A stretch of DNA of 49,214 nucleotides from Desulfotomaculum copahuensis (GCF_001655685.1 NZ_LYVF01000167.1:1-49214), one strand, 5' to 3'; positions 9,358-19,442 are shown, counted from the stretch's first letter. Translations and numbers: made by a program. The notes: a model not told the origin generated them from the sequence alone.

Positions 9358-10623
9358 TTGCTGGAAAGCATGAAAAACGCCGTCAAGGTGGATGAACTGA
9401 GGAAGAAATTGCTTTTCACCGTGCTCATGCTGCTGGTTTTTCGCATCGGGGCGCATATTCCAGTGCCCGGGGTGAACGCGAAAGTATTTGCGGATCTGGT
9501 CAATAAGGGCGTACTTTTTGGTTTCTTTGACACCATCTCCGGCGGGGCGTTCAAAAACTTTTCCGTTTTCGCCATGAGCATCATGCCCTACATTAACGCC
9601 TCGATTATCATTCAGCTCCTGACGGTGGTCATACCCACACTGGAGCGTCTGGCCAAGGAAGGGGAAGAAGGACGGAAAAAGATCACCCAGTACACCCGTT
9701 ATTTGACGGTGGTACTGGCCTTTATCCAGGCTTTCGGCATGACCGTCGGTTTGCGGAACCAGCACGTGCTGATTTCGCCTAATGTATTTTCTTATATTCT
9801 GGTGGCGCTCACCCTGACCGCCGGTACGGCCTTCCTGATGTGGATCGGTGAACAGATTACTGAAAAAGGAATTGGCAACGGCATTTCGTTGCTCATCTTC
9901 GCCGGTATTGTATCCCGCATACCGGCCGGCATCGTGCGTACGGTACAGTACCTGCAGGCGGGGACAATCAACGTGGTCAGTATTTTGTTGTTGTTGATCA
10001 TCGGTGCCGTGGTAATTGCCGCCATTGTCACCGTGCAGGAAGGACAACGGCGCATACCGGTGCAGTACGCCAAACGGGTGGTCGGCCGGCGGGTCTACGG
10101 CGGACAGAGCACCCACCTGCCGCTGCGGGTGAACCAGGCCGGTGTGATTCCGGTGATTTTCGCCGCATCGATTATGATGTTTCCCCAGCAAATCGCCACC
10201 TGGTTTCCCAACAACTGGTTCGCCACCTGGTACCTGAACTACTTTGCCTGGGGAACGGCGTTGCATAGCATCTTATATGCCCTGCTGGTGATAGGCTTTA
10301 CCTATTTTTACACCGCCGTGATTATGAATCCGGTGGATATAGCCGACAACATCAAGAAATACGGCGGCTTCATTCCCGGCATCCGTCCCGGGCGTCCGAC
10401 GGCGGAGTACATCAGCCGGGTGATGAGCCGGGTGACACTGGCCGGAGCCGTCTTCCTGGCGCTGATCGCCGTATTGCCGAACTTTGTGCTGGTGGCCACC
10501 CGGATTCCGAATGTATATTTCGGCGGCACATCACTGCTCATTGTGGTTGGTGTGGCCCTGGACACGATGAAACAAATGGAGTCCCACATGCTGATGCGCA
10601 GTTACCAGGGATTTATCAAATAG
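9358..10623 (+). CDS. secY: Protein translocase subunit SecY
   Basis: A 421-residue inner-membrane protein, the SecYEG channel core, with ten predicted membrane helices. Typical segments include FRIGAHIPVPGV (helix 1), GGAFKNFSVFAMSIMPYINASIIIQLL (plug and helix 2), the EQITEKGIGNGISLLIF loop and the cytosolic RRIPVQYAKRVVGRR. The start is TTG 9358, immediately after the rplO stop (zero spacing); GAGGTG inside rplO is the ribosome site, so translation is coupled. The next gene is map, not adk. Confidence 0.97.
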   Translation: MLESMKNAVKVDELRKKLLFTVLMLLVFRIGAHIPVPGVNAKVFADLVNKGVLFGFFDTISGGAFKNFSVFAMSIMPYINASIIIQLLTVVIPTLERLAKEGEEGRKKITQYTRYLTVVLAFIQAFGMTVGLRNQHVLISPNVFSYILVALTLTAGTAFLMWIGEQITEKGIGNGISLLIFAGIVSRIPAGIVRTVQYLQAGTINVVSILLLLIIGAVVIAAIVTVQEGQRRIPVQYAKRVVGRRVYGGQSTHLPLRVNQAGVIPVIFAASIMMFPQQIATWFPNNWFATWYLNYFAWGTALHSILYALLVIGFTYFYTAVIMNPVDIADNIKKYGGFIPGIRPGRPTAEYISRVMSRVTLAGAVFLALIAVLPNFVLVATRIPNVYFGGTSLLIVVGVALDTMKQMESHMLMRSYQGFIK

Positions 10624-10638
10624 ATGGAGATGGCCCTG

Positions 10639-11385
10639 ATGATTACCGTAAAATCACCGCGCGAACTTTCCTATATGCGTGACGCCGGGCATATAGTGGC
10701 AGGAGTGCTGGATGAACTTTCCCGGGCCGTTAAACCGGGAGTAACTACCGGCGAACTGGATCGCCTGGCCGAGGACTTTATCGTCGCCAGGGGGGCCAAA
10801 CCGGCGTTTAAAGGCCTGTACGGCTTTCCGGCCACGATCTGCGCCTCGGTCAACGAGCAGGTGGTGCACGGCATTCCCGGTTTAAGAGCGCTGGAAAATG
10901 GAGATATTATCAGTATTGATGTCGGAGCGGAAATAAATGGCTATTTTGGTGATGCAGCGGCGACTTTTCCAGCCGGCGAGATCAGCCCGGAGGCCGGGAA
11001 CCTGTTAAAAGTAACCGAGGAATCGCTTTTTGCCGGCATTGCCCGGGCGCGGGAGGGGAACCGGCTTTCCGACATCTCGCATGCCGTGCAAAGTTTTGCG
11101 GAAAGCCGGGGTTATTCCGTGGTCCGGGATTATGTCGGGCACGGCATCGGCAGGAGCATGCACGAAGAACCACAGGTACCCAACTTCGGCAAGCCCGGGC
11201 GCGGACCAAGACTGAAGGCGGGAATGACATTAGCGGTTGAACCGATGGTCAATGCGGGCACTTATGAGGTGCGCACACTTGCGGATAATTGGACGGTGGT
11301 TACCAAAGACGCCCGGTTGTCGGCACACTTTGAGCATACAGTGGCTGTTACCGGCGGTAAACCCGAGATCCTGACCCGATTGTAG
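10639..11385 (+). CDS. map: Methionine aminopeptidase, type I
   Basis: A 248-residue enzyme that removes initiator methionine from new proteins. All metal and catalytic residues are visible: His in VVHGIPG, two Asp in ISIDVGAEINGYFGDAA, His in SMHEEPQVPNFG, Glu in AVEPMV and Glu in HFEHTVAVT. ATG 10639 (MITVKSPREL) fits the family start with GGAG nine bases upstream. ATGs at 10624 and 10630 are alternatives, the first abutting the secY stop. It lacks the zinc-finger extension of eukaryotic forms. Confidence 0.96.
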   Translation: MITVKSPRELSYMRDAGHIVAGVLDELSRAVKPGVTTGELDRLAEDFIVARGAKPAFKGLYGFPATICASVNEQVVHGIPGLRALENGDIISIDVGAEINGYFGDAAATFPAGEISPEAGNLLKVTEESLFAGIARAREGNRLSDISHAVQSFAESRGYSVVRDYVGHGIGRSMHEEPQVPNFGKPGRGPRLKAGMTLAVEPMVNAGTYEVRTLADNWTVVTKDARLSAHFEHTVAVTGGKPEILTRL

Positions 11386-11400
11386 CCGGAGGTGGCCGGG

Positions 11401-11709
11401 ATGAATACAAGGATTGCTCCCGGAAGGCTGGTTGTTTCCACCGCCGGCAGGGACAGCGGAAAATTCTACCTTATCCTGGATTTGGCCGGTGACAATATGG
11501 TCTGGTTGGTCAATGGCCGGGATCGCAAGCTGGCGGCGCCGAAAAAGAAAAATACCAGGCATATCAAAGTGTATCCCCGGTTGGCGGCAGAAGTGGCAGC
11601 CAAAATTGCATCCGGTCAGCGCGTAAATGATCAGGATATTCGCAAGGCGTTGACACATTTACTGAACGGTCCGGAACAAAATCCGGATCCGGAACCCGGC
11701 GGCCGGTAG
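11401..11709 (+). CDS. KOW-domain RNA-binding protein (L14e/L6e-like)
   Basis: A 102-residue protein of the small KOW-domain family found between map and infA in many Firmicutes (COG2163-type, related to archaeal L14e). The N-terminal half (about residues 8-45: GRLVVSTAGRDSGKFYLIL then WLVNGRDRKLAAPKKK) forms the KOW barrel; the C-terminal third is helical with an acidic and proline-rich tail. ATG 11401 follows GGAGGT by seven bases. A role in ribosome or translation biology is inferred from position and fold. Confidence 0.88.
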   Translation: MNTRIAPGRLVVSTAGRDSGKFYLILDLAGDNMVWLVNGRDRKLAAPKKKNTRHIKVYPRLAAEVAAKIASGQRVNDQDIRKALTHLLNGPEQNPDPEPGGR

Positions 11710-11760
11710 CCCGGGTAACGCTGACCGGTTATTGCCCAGTAAGGAGGTTTGCCCAAACTA

Positions 11761-11979
11761 ATGTCAAAGCAAGATGTGATTGAAGTTGAAGGTACCGTGA
11801 TTGAGCCGCTTCCCAATGCCATGTTCCGGGTGGAGCTGCAGAACGGGCACCGGGTGCTGGCGCACGTATCCGGAAAAATCCGCATGAATTTTATCCGCAT
11901 TTTATCCGGCGACCGGGTGATGGTGGAGTTGTCGCCATATGATTTGACCCGGGGCCGGATTGTGTACCGTTATAAATAA
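11761..11979 (+). CDS. infA: Translation initiation factor IF-1
   Basis: A 72-residue S1/OB-fold protein, exactly the family length, starting [22 protein letters not shown] and ending [17 protein letters not shown]-1 binds the 30S A site during initiation. ATG 11761 gives this standard protein; AAGGAGGTT is 12 bases upstream. A TTG at 11749 would lie on top of the ribosome site and is rejected. Confidence 0.97.
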   Translation: MSKQDVIEVEGTVIEPLPNAMFRVELQNGHRVLAHVSGKIRMNFIRILSGDRVMVELSPYDLTRGRIVYRYK

Positions 11980-12003
11980 TCATGCCCAAAAGAGGTGGGT
12001 TAA

Positions 12004-12117
<114 letters not shown>

Positions 12118-12157
12118 ATATGTTTGCCGGAGAATTATCAGGAGGTGTGTGTAAAAG

Positions 12158-12529
12158 GTGGCACGTATTGCAGGGGTGGACCTGCCCCGGGATAAGCGGG
12201 TGGAGGTCGCCCTGACCTATATTTTTGGCATTGGCCGGCCGACCTCCCGGAAAATTTTGACTCAAACCGGAGTCAACCCGGATACCCGGGTGCGGGACCT
12301 GACGGAGGAAGAAGTAACCCGGCTCAGGGAGAGTATTGAAAAGAACCACCACGTGGAAGGCGATCTGCGCCGGGAAATCGCCCTGAACATCAAGCGGTTG
12401 ATTGAAATCGGCTGTTACCGCGGCCTGCGTCACCGCCGCGGCATGCCTGTACGTGGCCAGCGCACCAAGACCAACGCCCGTACACGCAAAGGACCGCGTA
12501 AAACGGTGGGCGTCAGACGTAAGAAATAA
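12158..12529 (+). CDS. rpsM: 30S ribosomal protein S13
   Basis: A 123-residue S13 with the N-terminal [26 protein letters not shown] segment and C-terminal [20 protein letters not shown] tail that contacts tRNAs and the L5 bridge. Start GTG 12158, with AGGAGGTG about ten bases upstream. It is the first gene of the alpha sub-block rpsM-rpsK-rpsD-rpoA-rplQ. Confidence 0.97.
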   Translation: MARIAGVDLPRDKRVEVALTYIFGIGRPTSRKILTQTGVNPDTRVRDLTEEEVTRLRESIEKNHHVEGDLRREIALNIKRLIEIGCYRGLRHRRGMPVRGQRTKTNARTRKGPRKTVGVRRKK

Positions 12530-12547
12530 GGAGGCTTGTGGATAAAT

Positions 12548-12937
12548 ATGGCACGCAGACCTGTGCGTACGAAGCGCCGCGAACGTAAGAACATTGAACA
12601 CGGGGTGGCACACATCCGGTCCACCTTCAACAATACCATTGTAACCATCACCGACACCCGGGGCAACGCCCTTTCCTGGGCCAGCGCCGGCACGGTCGGC
12701 TTCAAGGGTTCCCGTAAAAGCACCCCTTTTGCGGCCCAGATGGCTGCTGAAACTGCGGCCAAAGAAGCCATGGAACACGGTTTGAAACAGGTGGAAGTAA
12801 TGGTCAAAGGGCCAGGCGCGGGCCGGGAGGCGGCGATCAGATCCCTGCAGGCCGCCGGTCTGGAAGTAAACATGATCAAGGATGTTACTCCCATTCCCCA
12901 TAACGGGTGCCGGCCGCCGAAACGCCGCCGGGTATAA
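12548..12937 (+). CDS. rpsK: 30S ribosomal protein S11
   Basis: A 129-residue S11. The segments [23 protein letters not shown]-like and the C-terminal [20 protein letters not shown] are diagnostic. S11 forms part of the mRNA exit path on the platform. ATG 12548 gives [22 protein letters not shown] is 13 bases upstream, unusually far. An in-frame TTG at 12536 is too close to it. Confidence 0.96.
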   Translation: MARRPVRTKRRERKNIEHGVAHIRSTFNNTIVTITDTRGNALSWASAGTVGFKGSRKSTPFAAQMAAETAAKEAMEHGLKQVEVMVKGPGAGREAAIRSLQAAGLEVNMIKDVTPIPHNGCRPPKRRRV

Positions 12938-12971
12938 TGTTTACAATAAAAAGGAGGTTTTGATTATTTAG

Positions 12972-13598
12972 ATGGCCAGATATACAGGTGCGCAATGCCG
13001 GCTCTGCCGTCGTGAAGGCGCTAAACTCTATCTGAAGGGCGACCGTTGTTATACGGGCAAATGCGCCATCGACCGGCGTTCTTACGGACCGGGCATGCAC
13101 GGCCAGTCCCGCAAGAAGGTCAGTGAATACGGCGTGCAGCTCAGGGAAAAGCAAAAGACCCGCCGTATTTACGGGGTACTGGAAAAGCAGTTTAGCAATT
13201 ATTTTGAACGGGCCGAGCGTCAGAGCGGGGTAACCGGTGAAAACCTGCTCCGTCTTTTGGAACGGCGCCTGGACAATGTGATCTACCGTTTGGGACTGGC
13301 CAGTTCCCGTACGGAAGCCAGGCAACTGGTCCGGCACGGCCATTATACCGTAAACGGACGAAGAGTGAGTATTCCTTCCTTCTTGGTCCGGGTTGGGGAC
13401 GTCATCACAGTGCATGAAGGCAGCAAGGAATCCCCGCGCATTAAAGAGTTGCTGGAGCGGGCGGCCGACAAAACCCCGCCGGCCTGGCTGGAGTATTCAG
13501 CCGGGCAGGCCACGGGGACAGTGGTAGCTCTCCCGGCGCGTGACCAGATCGATGCCCCGGTGCAGGAACACCTGATTGTGGAGCTGTATTCGAGGTAA
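12972..13598 (+). CDS. rpsD: 30S ribosomal protein S4, zinc-binding form
   Basis: A 208-residue S4 with an N-terminal zinc site (Cys9, Cys12, Cys26, Cys31) and a C-terminal S4 RNA-binding domain ([31 protein letters not shown]). S4 starts 30S body assembly, promotes decoding accuracy and can act in rRNA antitermination. ATG 12972 follows AAGGAGGTT. It is followed by a 72-base gap before rpoA. Confidence 0.97.
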   Translation: MARYTGAQCRLCRREGAKLYLKGDRCYTGKCAIDRRSYGPGMHGQSRKKVSEYGVQLREKQKTRRIYGVLEKQFSNYFERAERQSGVTGENLLRLLERRLDNVIYRLGLASSRTEARQLVRHGHYTVNGRRVSIPSFLVRVGDVITVHEGSKESPRIKELLERAADKTPPAWLEYSAGQATGTVVALPARDQIDAPVQEHLIVELYSR

Positions 13599-13670
13599 GC
13601 CGGCCTTTTACAATGAGTCGGCAAAAACCGGTCTGTCCGGGCGCGGTCCGGCTAAAGGGGGTTACCATGT

Positions 13671-14618
13671 ATGCTGGAAATTGAAAAACCCAGGATCGAA
13701 TGTGTGGAAGCCAACGATGAGGAGCATTACGCCAAATTTGTAGTGGAACCGCTGGAAAGGGGATACGGCATTACCCTGGGCAATTCGCTGCGGCGTATTT
13801 TGCTGTCATCCCTGCCGGGGGCGGCTGTTACCTCAGTGAAGATTGAAGGGGTGCTGCACGAGTTTTCCACCGTACCGGGAGTCAGGGAAGACGTCACCGA
13901 TATTATTCTCAACCTGAAAAACCTGTGCCTGAAAATGTACAGTGACGAGGATAAAATTGTGCGTGTGGAGTCCCGGGGAGAGGGTGCTGTAAGAGCGGGT
14001 GATATTATCCACGACTCCGATGTGGAAATTTTAAACCCGGATTTGCATATCGCCACCTTGTCCAGCAATGCCCGCCTGTTTATGGAAATAACCGTAGCCA
14101 AAGGGCGGGGCTATGTTTCCGCCGAGCGGAATAAAAAGGGAGATCATATTATCGGCGTTATTCCGGTGGACTCGGCCTTTACGCCCATCCGCAAGGTCAA
14201 TTTTACAGTGGAAAACACCCGGGTGGGCCAGCGCACTGACTATGACAAGCTGACCCTGGAAGTTTGGACCAACGGCAGCATCCGCCCCGACGAGGCGGTC
14301 AGCCTGTCGGCCAAAATCCTGGGCGAGCATTTGCGGCTGTTCGTCGGACTTACCGAGGCCGTGGACGACGTGGAGATTATGGTCGAAAAAGAAGAAGAGA
14401 AAAAAGACAAGATCCTCGAAATGAGCATCGAAGAACTGGATCTATCCGTACGCTCCTATAATTGTCTTAAACGGGCCGGGATCAATACAGTGGAAGAGCT
14501 GATTCAACGCAACGAAAATGAAATGATGAAAGTACGGAATTTGGGCAAGAAATCGCTGGAAGAGGTCATAAACAAGCTGCATGAATTGGGTGTGGACCTG
14601 CGCAACACTGATGATTGA
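13671..14618 (+). CDS. rpoA: RNA polymerase alpha subunit
   Basis: A 315-residue alpha subunit. The N-terminal dimerization domain (about 1-230) contains the [22 protein letters not shown] signature. An acidic linker (EKEEEKKDK) follows, then the C-terminal domain (about 245-310) with the double helix-hairpin-helix that binds UP elements and activators ([15 protein letters not shown] then [15 protein letters not shown]). ATG 13671 follows AAAGGGGGTT. Confidence 0.98.
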   Translation: MLEIEKPRIECVEANDEEHYAKFVVEPLERGYGITLGNSLRRILLSSLPGAAVTSVKIEGVLHEFSTVPGVREDVTDIILNLKNLCLKMYSDEDKIVRVESRGEGAVRAGDIIHDSDVEILNPDLHIATLSSNARLFMEITVAKGRGYVSAERNKKGDHIIGVIPVDSAFTPIRKVNFTVENTRVGQRTDYDKLTLEVWTNGSIRPDEAVSLSAKILGEHLRLFVGLTEAVDDVEIMVEKEEEKKDKILEMSIEELDLSVRSYNCLKRAGINTVEELIQRNENEMMKVRNLGKKSLEEVINKLHELGVDLRNTDD

Positions 14619-14630
14619 GGAGGGATGGAG

Positions 14631-14969
14631 ATGGGATATCAAAAGCTGGGCCGGAACACCGGTCACCGGCGGGCCATGTTACGCAACCTGGTTACTTCCC
14701 TGTTCCGGGACGACCGCATTCACACCACGGAAACCCGGGCCAAGGAAGTGAAAAGCGTTGCCGATAAAATGGTCACGCTGGCCAAAAGGGGTGATCTGGC
14801 CGCGCGCCGCCAGGCATTGGAATATATCTATGACGAACGGGTGGTACGCAAGCTGTTCAATGATCTGGGGCCGAAATTTGCCGAGCGCCCGGGCGGTTAT
14901 ACACGCATAGTCAAAATGGGTTACCGGCGGGGTGACGCGGCGCCGCTGGTAATCCTGGAGCTTGTCTGA
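14631..14969 (+). CDS. rplQ: 50S ribosomal protein L17
   Basis: A 112-residue L17 starting [20 protein letters not shown], the conserved N-terminus. L17 lies near the exit tunnel. ATG 14631 has GAGGAGGG eight bases upstream; ATG 14625 would add two residues but sits too close to the ribosome site. The 3' end overlaps the putative first codons of ecfA1. Confidence 0.97.
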   Translation: MGYQKLGRNTGHRRAMLRNLVTSLFRDDRIHTTETRAKEVKSVADKMVTLAKRGDLAARRQALEYIYDERVVRKLFNDLGPKFAERPGGYTRIVKMGYRRGDAAPLVILELV

Positions 14970-15849
14970 TCCGGTTGTCACCGGGCAACTGCCGCCGGCC
15001 GGGGAGCCATTGATTGAAATCCGCGGCCTGCACTTTGTTTATAACCAAAGCGCTGCCGGATCCGGGGCGGCATTAAAAGATATTCACGGCGATATCCGCC
15101 GGGGCGAGTTTCTGGCCGTAATCGGTCCGAACGGTTCGGGTAAATCCACCCTGGCCAGGCAGCTCAATGGACTGCTATTGCCCACTGCCGGAACTGTGAA
15201 AGTGGCCGGCATGTATACCAACGATCCGGCCCGCTGCTGGGAAATCCGCCGCCGGGTGGGGATGGTTTTTCAAAACCCGGACAACCAGCTGGTGGCGGCC
15301 GTAGCAGAGGAGGATGTGGCCTTCGGTCCGGAGAATCTCGGCCTGCCGCCACCGGAAATTCGCCGCCGGGTTGACGGGGCGCTGCGTTTGACCGGTCTGG
15401 GCGCTCAACGGCTGCAGGCGCCGCACCTGTTGTCCGGCGGCCAGAAACAGCGTCTGGCTATTGCCGGTGTGCTGGCTATGCGCCCCTGCTGCCTGGTGCT
15501 GGATGAGCCGACGGCCATGCTGGATCCGGCCGGCCGGCGGGAAGTGCTTCAGACCCTGCGCGGTTTGAACCGTGAGGAAGGCATCACGGTGGTGCTGATC
15601 ACCCACTTTATGGAGGAAGTGCTGTTCGCCCACCGGGTTTGGGTTTTGTCGGACGGACGGCTGGTCATGGAGGGAACACCGCAGGATGTTTTTGACCGGC
15701 GGGAAAAACTGCAGGCAGTTAATCTGGCCCTGCCGGGGGCGGTGGAATTGGCCCGCCGGTTGAGAAACGCCGGTTATCCGGTGCCGGCAAATGTTTTGAC
15801 GGCGGATGAACTGGTTGAAGCGCTGGCCGGTCTGGCCGCCGGGCGGTAG
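14962..15849 (+). CDS. ecfA1: ECF transporter ATP-binding subunit EcfA1
   Basis: An ABC ATPase of 295 residues from TTG 14962; a TTG at 15010 ([11 protein letters not shown]) gives 279 residues, nearer the family length, so the start is uncertain. Walker [11 protein letters not shown]-loop NPDNQ, signature LSGGQKQR, Walker B CLVLDEPT and switch His in ITHF are all intact. With EcfA2 and EcfT it energizes import of vitamins or metals through separate S components, none of which is encoded here. It overlaps rplQ by eight bases if the long start is used. Confidence 0.92.
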   Translation: MSDPVVTGQLPPAGEPLIEIRGLHFVYNQSAAGSGAALKDIHGDIRRGEFLAVIGPNGSGKSTLARQLNGLLLPTAGTVKVAGMYTNDPARCWEIRRRVGMVFQNPDNQLVAAVAEEDVAFGPENLGLPPPEIRRRVDGALRLTGLGAQRLQAPHLLSGGQKQRLAIAGVLAMRPCCLVLDEPTAMLDPAGRREVLQTLRGLNREEGITVVLITHFMEEVLFAHRVWVLSDGRLVMEGTPQDVFDRREKLQAVNLALPGAVELARRLRNAGYPVPANVLTADELVEALAGLAAGR

Positions 15850-15997
15850 TTGGCCGCTCCGGAACCCGGACGCCGGCAACCGGTGCAATGAGGTTGCGGT
15901 GCCTTCAGCGCTCCAGTTGCCCGACGATTACCGGCTTGCATTTGCCTTTCCCGTGACCGCGGCCGGCGGACGGGCGGTGTTGACGGAGGCGTAAGGC

Positions 15998-16849
15998 GTG
16001 ATAACGGTAAACAATCTGACGCATATCTATGCGCCGGGAACGCCCCTGGAAACAATTTCGCTGCGAAATATCAACCTGCAGATCAGCCGGGGGGAGTTTG
16101 TTGCCCTGGCCGGACCCACCGGTTCGGGTAAATCCACCCTGGCACAGCATTTTAACGGGCTGCTGCTTCCCTCGGCCGGCTGTGTGCTGGTCAATGGCAT
16201 GGATACCCGGGATAAGAAGAAACGCCGCGAATTATGGCGGACGGTGGGACTGGTTTTCCAGTATCCCGAACAGCAACTCTTTGAAGAAAATGTTTTTGCC
16301 GAGGTGGCCTTCGGACCGCGCAACATGGGCCTGGACAGGCGGGAAGTGGAACGGCGGGTGCGGCGGGCGCTGGAAATGACCGGGCTTGAATATGATACCG
16401 TCAAAAGTATGTCCCCGTTTATGCTTAGCGGCGGCCAGCAGCGCCGGGTGGCCCTGGCCGGCATTCTGGCTGTTGAACCGCCGGTGCTTGTTCTGGATGA
16501 ACCGGCGGCCGGTCTGGACCCGGCCGGACGCCGGCACTTGCTGGAACAAATCAAGGCGTGGCAACTGTCCCGCGGCACAACAGTTATTTTAATTACTCAC
16601 AATATGGAGGACGCAGCCCGCTATGCCGACCGGATGGTGGTGCTGCTCAAGGGGGAAAAATGGCGGGAGGGCACACCGCGGCAAATTTTCGGCCAACCGG
16701 AAGGGTTGCACGAGGCCGGCCTTGATTTACCCCTGCCGGCCGGGGTGATGTTCGGTTTGAAAGAAAAAGGACTGGCCGTGCGCTGCGACACCCTCACCCT
16801 GGATGAAGCGGAGCAGGAGATTAAAACCGTGCTGCCCGGCGGGAAGTGA
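15998..16849 (+). CDS. ecfA2: ECF transporter ATP-binding subunit EcfA2
   Basis: The 283-residue partner ATPase, from GTG 15998 with ACGGAGG eight bases upstream. Walker A GPTGSGKST, Q-loop YPEQQ, signature LSGGQQRR, Walker B VLVLDEPAAGLD and ITHNMED are present. It pairs with EcfA1 as a heterodimer. A 148-base spacer separates it from ecfA1, unlike the tight packing of the rest of the block; it is followed after four bases by ecfT. Confidence 0.94.
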   Translation: MITVNNLTHIYAPGTPLETISLRNINLQISRGEFVALAGPTGSGKSTLAQHFNGLLLPSAGCVLVNGMDTRDKKKRRELWRTVGLVFQYPEQQLFEENVFAEVAFGPRNMGLDRREVERRVRRALEMTGLEYDTVKSMSPFMLSGGQQRRVALAGILAVEPPVLVLDEPAAGLDPAGRRHLLEQIKAWQLSRGTTVILITHNMEDAARYADRMVVLLKGEKWREGTPRQIFGQPEGLHEAGLDLPLPAGVMFGLKEKGLAVRCDTLTLDEAEQEIKTVLPGGK

Positions 16850-16853
16850 GAGC

Positions 16854-17657
16854 ATGTTTGACGGCCTGACGATCGGACAATTTATACCGGGTGATTCATT
16901 AATTCACCGCCTGGACCCGCGGACCAAAATTGTCACTACCATTTTGCTTGTCGCCGCAGTCATGCTGGCCGGAAGCTGGCCCGCTTACCTCGTTCTGAGC
17001 ATCCTGCTCCTGGCTGTGTTTACACTGGCCGGTATTCCGCCCGGCATGCTGTGGCAAAACCTGCGCCCGTTCTGGTTTATCCTGGGAATCACTTTTTTGC
17101 TGCAGATTTTTTTTACGCCCGGGGAAGTTGTTTTTACCGCCGGGCCACTGCACGTGACCAGGCCTGGTCTCGCACTGGGCGGGCAAATATTGTGGCGTTT
17201 GACGGTTTTGATCCTGGCCGGTTTCCTGCTTACGGCAACCACTTCGCCGTTAAAGCTGACCGCCGGTCTGGAGTGCCTGCTTGCCCCGGGTAAGCGTTTT
17301 GGTGTGCCGGCGCATGAACTGGCCATGATGATGACCATCGCCCTGCGTTTTATACCCACCCTGTTCAGTGAAGCGCAAACAATCATGAAAGCACAGCAGT
17401 CCCGGGGGGCGGATTTCATGCAAGGCGGACTGTGGGGGCGGGTCAGGGGCATTGTGCCCCTGCTGCTGCCACTTTTTGCCGGCGCCTTCCGGCGGGCGGA
17501 GGATCTGGCCACGGCCATGGAGTCCCGCTGCTACCGGGGGGGCGCGGGACGCACCAGGATGGAGGAGCTGTCCCTGAGGGGTATTGATTTTGGTGCGCTG
17601 ATCCTGTGCGTGGCGTTGTTCTCACTCATTTTGGGATTGCGCTGGCGGGGCTGGTAA
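16854..17657 (+). CDS. ecfT: ECF transporter transmembrane subunit EcfT
   Basis: A 267-residue membrane protein with about five helices, starting [26 protein letters not shown]. The LDPRTK motif near the N-terminus is typical. The two coupling helices with Ala-Arg-Gly-type signatures correspond to QQSRGADF and MESRCYRGG. It links the two ATPases to an S component. ATG 16854 is chosen over an earlier in-frame start inside ecfA2, which lacks homology. Confidence 0.93.
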   Translation: MFDGLTIGQFIPGDSLIHRLDPRTKIVTTILLVAAVMLAGSWPAYLVLSILLLAVFTLAGIPPGMLWQNLRPFWFILGITFLLQIFFTPGEVVFTAGPLHVTRPGLALGGQILWRLTVLILAGFLLTATTSPLKLTAGLECLLAPGKRFGVPAHELAMMMTIALRFIPTLFSEAQTIMKAQQSRGADFMQGGLWGRVRGIVPLLLPLFAGAFRRAEDLATAMESRCYRGGAGRTRMEELSLRGIDFGALILCVALFSLILGLRWRGW

Positions 17658-17659
17658 CG

Positions 17660-18445
17660 GTGCGTAATATCAAGTTGATCATAGCATATGACGGCACCGG
17701 ATATCACGGCTTTCAGGAGCAGCGGGGCAGCGGGCTGAAAACAGTGCAGGAAGTGCTTGAAAAGTCCCTGTCCCGTCTGGCCGGCCGGTCCGTGCGCGTG
17801 ATCGGTGCCGGACGCACCGATGCCGGAGTGCATGCCCGGGGCCAGGTGGTCAACTTTGACGCGGCAGGTTGGAACATACCGCTGGAACGCGTGGCGCTGG
17901 CCGTAAACGGACTGCTGCCGCCGGACATAGCGGTTTTAAAGGCGGCCGAAGTGGAAGAAGGTTTTCACGCCCGTTTTTCTTCTACAGCCAAGACGTATTG
18001 TTATACGTTGTACAACAGCCGCGTGCCGTCACCTTTTTATCACCGTTACAGCCTGTTTGTACCCCGGCCGCTGGATTTGGCCGCCATGCAGGCGGCCGCC
18101 GGACAACTGGTGGGGGAACATGACTTTGCTTCCTTTCAGGCGGTGGGCACGCCGGTCAAAACCACCGTACGCACATTGTACAATGCGGAGGTGGGTGCGG
18201 AAGCGGATCTGGTCCGCCTGATCTTCCGGGGAAACGGTTTTCTTTACAATATGGTGCGGATAATGGCGGGCACATTGCTGGAAGTAGGCCTGGGAAAACG
18301 GCCGTCCGGAGAAATAGCGGCCATTCTTGCCGCCCGTGACCGCACCCGGGCCGGGCCGACGGTACCCCCCCGGGGGCTGTGCCTGGAGGAAGTGGAGTAT
18401 GGGCGGGAAGGCAACCGGCTTGACAGAGCGGGTCGGCGGTATTAA
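17660..18445 (+). CDS. truA: tRNA pseudouridine synthase A
   Basis: A 261-residue TruA from GTG 17660, two bases after the ecfT stop. It makes pseudouridine at positions 38-40 of tRNA anticodon arms. The catalytic Asp lies in [25 protein letters not shown] and the C-terminal [17 protein letters not shown] are also family hallmarks. The end of the gene contains the promoter for rplM. Confidence 0.95.
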   Translation: MRNIKLIIAYDGTGYHGFQEQRGSGLKTVQEVLEKSLSRLAGRSVRVIGAGRTDAGVHARGQVVNFDAAGWNIPLERVALAVNGLLPPDIAVLKAAEVEEGFHARFSSTAKTYCYTLYNSRVPSPFYHRYSLFVPRPLDLAAMQAAAGQLVGEHDFASFQAVGTPVKTTVRTLYNAEVGAEADLVRLIFRGNGFLYNMVRIMAGTLLEVGLGKRPSGEIAAILAARDRTRAGPTVPPRGLCLEEVEYGREGNRLDRAGRRY

Positions 18446-18448
18446 AAT
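18420..18448 (+). promoter_or_regulatory. Promoter of rplM-rpsI
   Basis: TTGACA at 18420-18425, a 17-base spacer and TAAAAT at 18443-18448 make a near-consensus sigma-A promoter. It overlaps the last codons and stop of truA. Transcription should start near 18455 and give a leader of about 115 bases before rplM. Confidence 0.75.
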
Positions 18449-18527
18449 ACTAACATGTGGTTTTTTGCGATTTTGACCGGCCTTTAGCCCCGGGGCCGCG
18501 CGCCGCAACAGCACACCAAAACGGACA

Positions 18528-18552
18528 GTACCGGCCCGGCGGGCCGTCGTAC
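18528..18552 (+). promoter_or_regulatory. Hairpin in rplM leader, candidate L13 autoregulatory site
   Basis: GTAC (18528-18531) plus CGGCCC pair with GGGCCG plus GTAC (18549-18552), enclosing a GGC loop and a two-base bulge. It ends just before the rplM ribosome site GAGGAGG. Firmicute rplM leaders often carry an L13-binding structure (Rfam L13_leader); identity with that family is an inference. Confidence 0.4.
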
Positions 18553-18569
18553 CGAGGAGGAAGTCGGAA

Positions 18570-18998
18570 GTGAAAACATTTATGGCCAAGCCAGGAGAAA
18601 TAGAACGCAAATGGTTTATCATTGACGCCGAGGGCAAACCGCTCGGCCGGCTGGCCGCCGAGGCGGCACGCATTCTGCGCGGCAAGCACCGGCCGCAGTT
18701 TACTCCCCATGTAGATACCGGCGATCATGTAATTGTGATTAATGCGGAAAAAGTGGTGCTCACCGGCAACAAGCTGCAGCATAAAAAGTATATCCATCAT
18801 TCGGGCTATCCCGGCGGCTTGAAAGTGACGGGCTATGACAAGCTGATGCAAACCCGTCCGGAACTGGCCGTGCAAAAAGCAGTCACCGGCATGCTGCCGC
18901 ACAATAGCCTGGGTGCGGATATGGCCAAAAAACTGCGGGTTTACCGTGGGACGGAACACCCGCATCAGGCCCAAAAACCGGAAGTCTGGTCCCGGTAA
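18570..18998 (+). CDS. rplM: 50S ribosomal protein L13
   Basis: A 142-residue L13, the standard length. GTG 18570 gives [20 protein letters not shown], with GAGGAGG upstream. Conserved segments include [37 protein letters not shown] and the C-terminal [17 protein letters not shown]13 is an early 50S assembly protein. It forms a two-gene unit with rpsI, driven by the promoter inside truA. Confidence 0.97.
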   Translation: MKTFMAKPGEIERKWFIIDAEGKPLGRLAAEAARILRGKHRPQFTPHVDTGDHVIVINAEKVVLTGNKLQHKKYIHHSGYPGGLKVTGYDKLMQTRPELAVQKAVTGMLPHNSLGADMAKKLRVYRGTEHPHQAQKPEVWSR

Positions 18999-19021
18999 CC
19001 GTTTAACAAGGAGGAAAGAAA

Positions 19022-19414
19022 GTGGCTCAAGCAAAATTCTACGGCACCGGGCGGCGCAAAAATGCCATCGCCCGCGTTTATCTGGTCCCGGGCGAAGGGA
19101 AGATGCTCGTCAACCGGCGGGAAGTGGCCAATTATTTCGGCCGCAAGGTACTTGAAATGTCCGTGCGCCAGCCGCTGGAATTAACCGGTACGGGCGGCCG
19201 TTTTGACGTCATCGTGAACGTATCCGGCGGAGGGGTCAGCGGCCAGGCCGGCGCGGTCAGACTGGGCATCGCGCGGGCGCTGGTTCAGGCCGATCCCGGC
19301 CTGCGCCCGTCGCTTAAAAAGGCCGGTTTTCTCACCCGTGACCCGCGGATGAAGGAAAGAAGAAAATACGGCCTCAAAAAGGCCCGGCGTGCGCCGCAAT
19401 ACTCCAAGCGTTAA
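19022..19414 (+). CDS. rpsI: 30S ribosomal protein S9
   Basis: A 130-residue S9 ending in the conserved RRAPQYSKR tail, whose final Arg contacts P-site tRNA. The [20 protein letters not shown]-terminus and [18 protein letters not shown] centre are diagnostic. GTG 19022 follows AAGGAGGAAAG, 23 bases after rplM. A terminator follows the stop within a few bases. Confidence 0.97.
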   Translation: MAQAKFYGTGRRKNAIARVYLVPGEGKMLVNRREVANYFGRKVLEMSVRQPLELTGTGGRFDVIVNVSGGGVSGQAGAVRLGIARALVQADPGLRPSLKKAGFLTRDPRMKERRKYGLKKARRAPQYSKR

Positions 19415-19417
19415 ATC

Positions 19418-19442
19418 AAGGAAGGGCAACCTTCCTTTTTTC
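19418..19442 (+). terminator. Rho-independent terminator of rplM-rpsI
   Basis: AAGGAAGG (19418-19425), GCAA tetraloop and CCTTCCTT (19430-19437) are followed by a run of T residues. This closes the ribosomal block. Confidence 0.85.

Noticed and set aside
8839-10266. Open frame of 475 codons on the minus strand opposite rplO and secY
   Set aside because: It is a complement shadow of strongly conserved genes, has low-complexity His/Gln-rich translation and no ribosome site.
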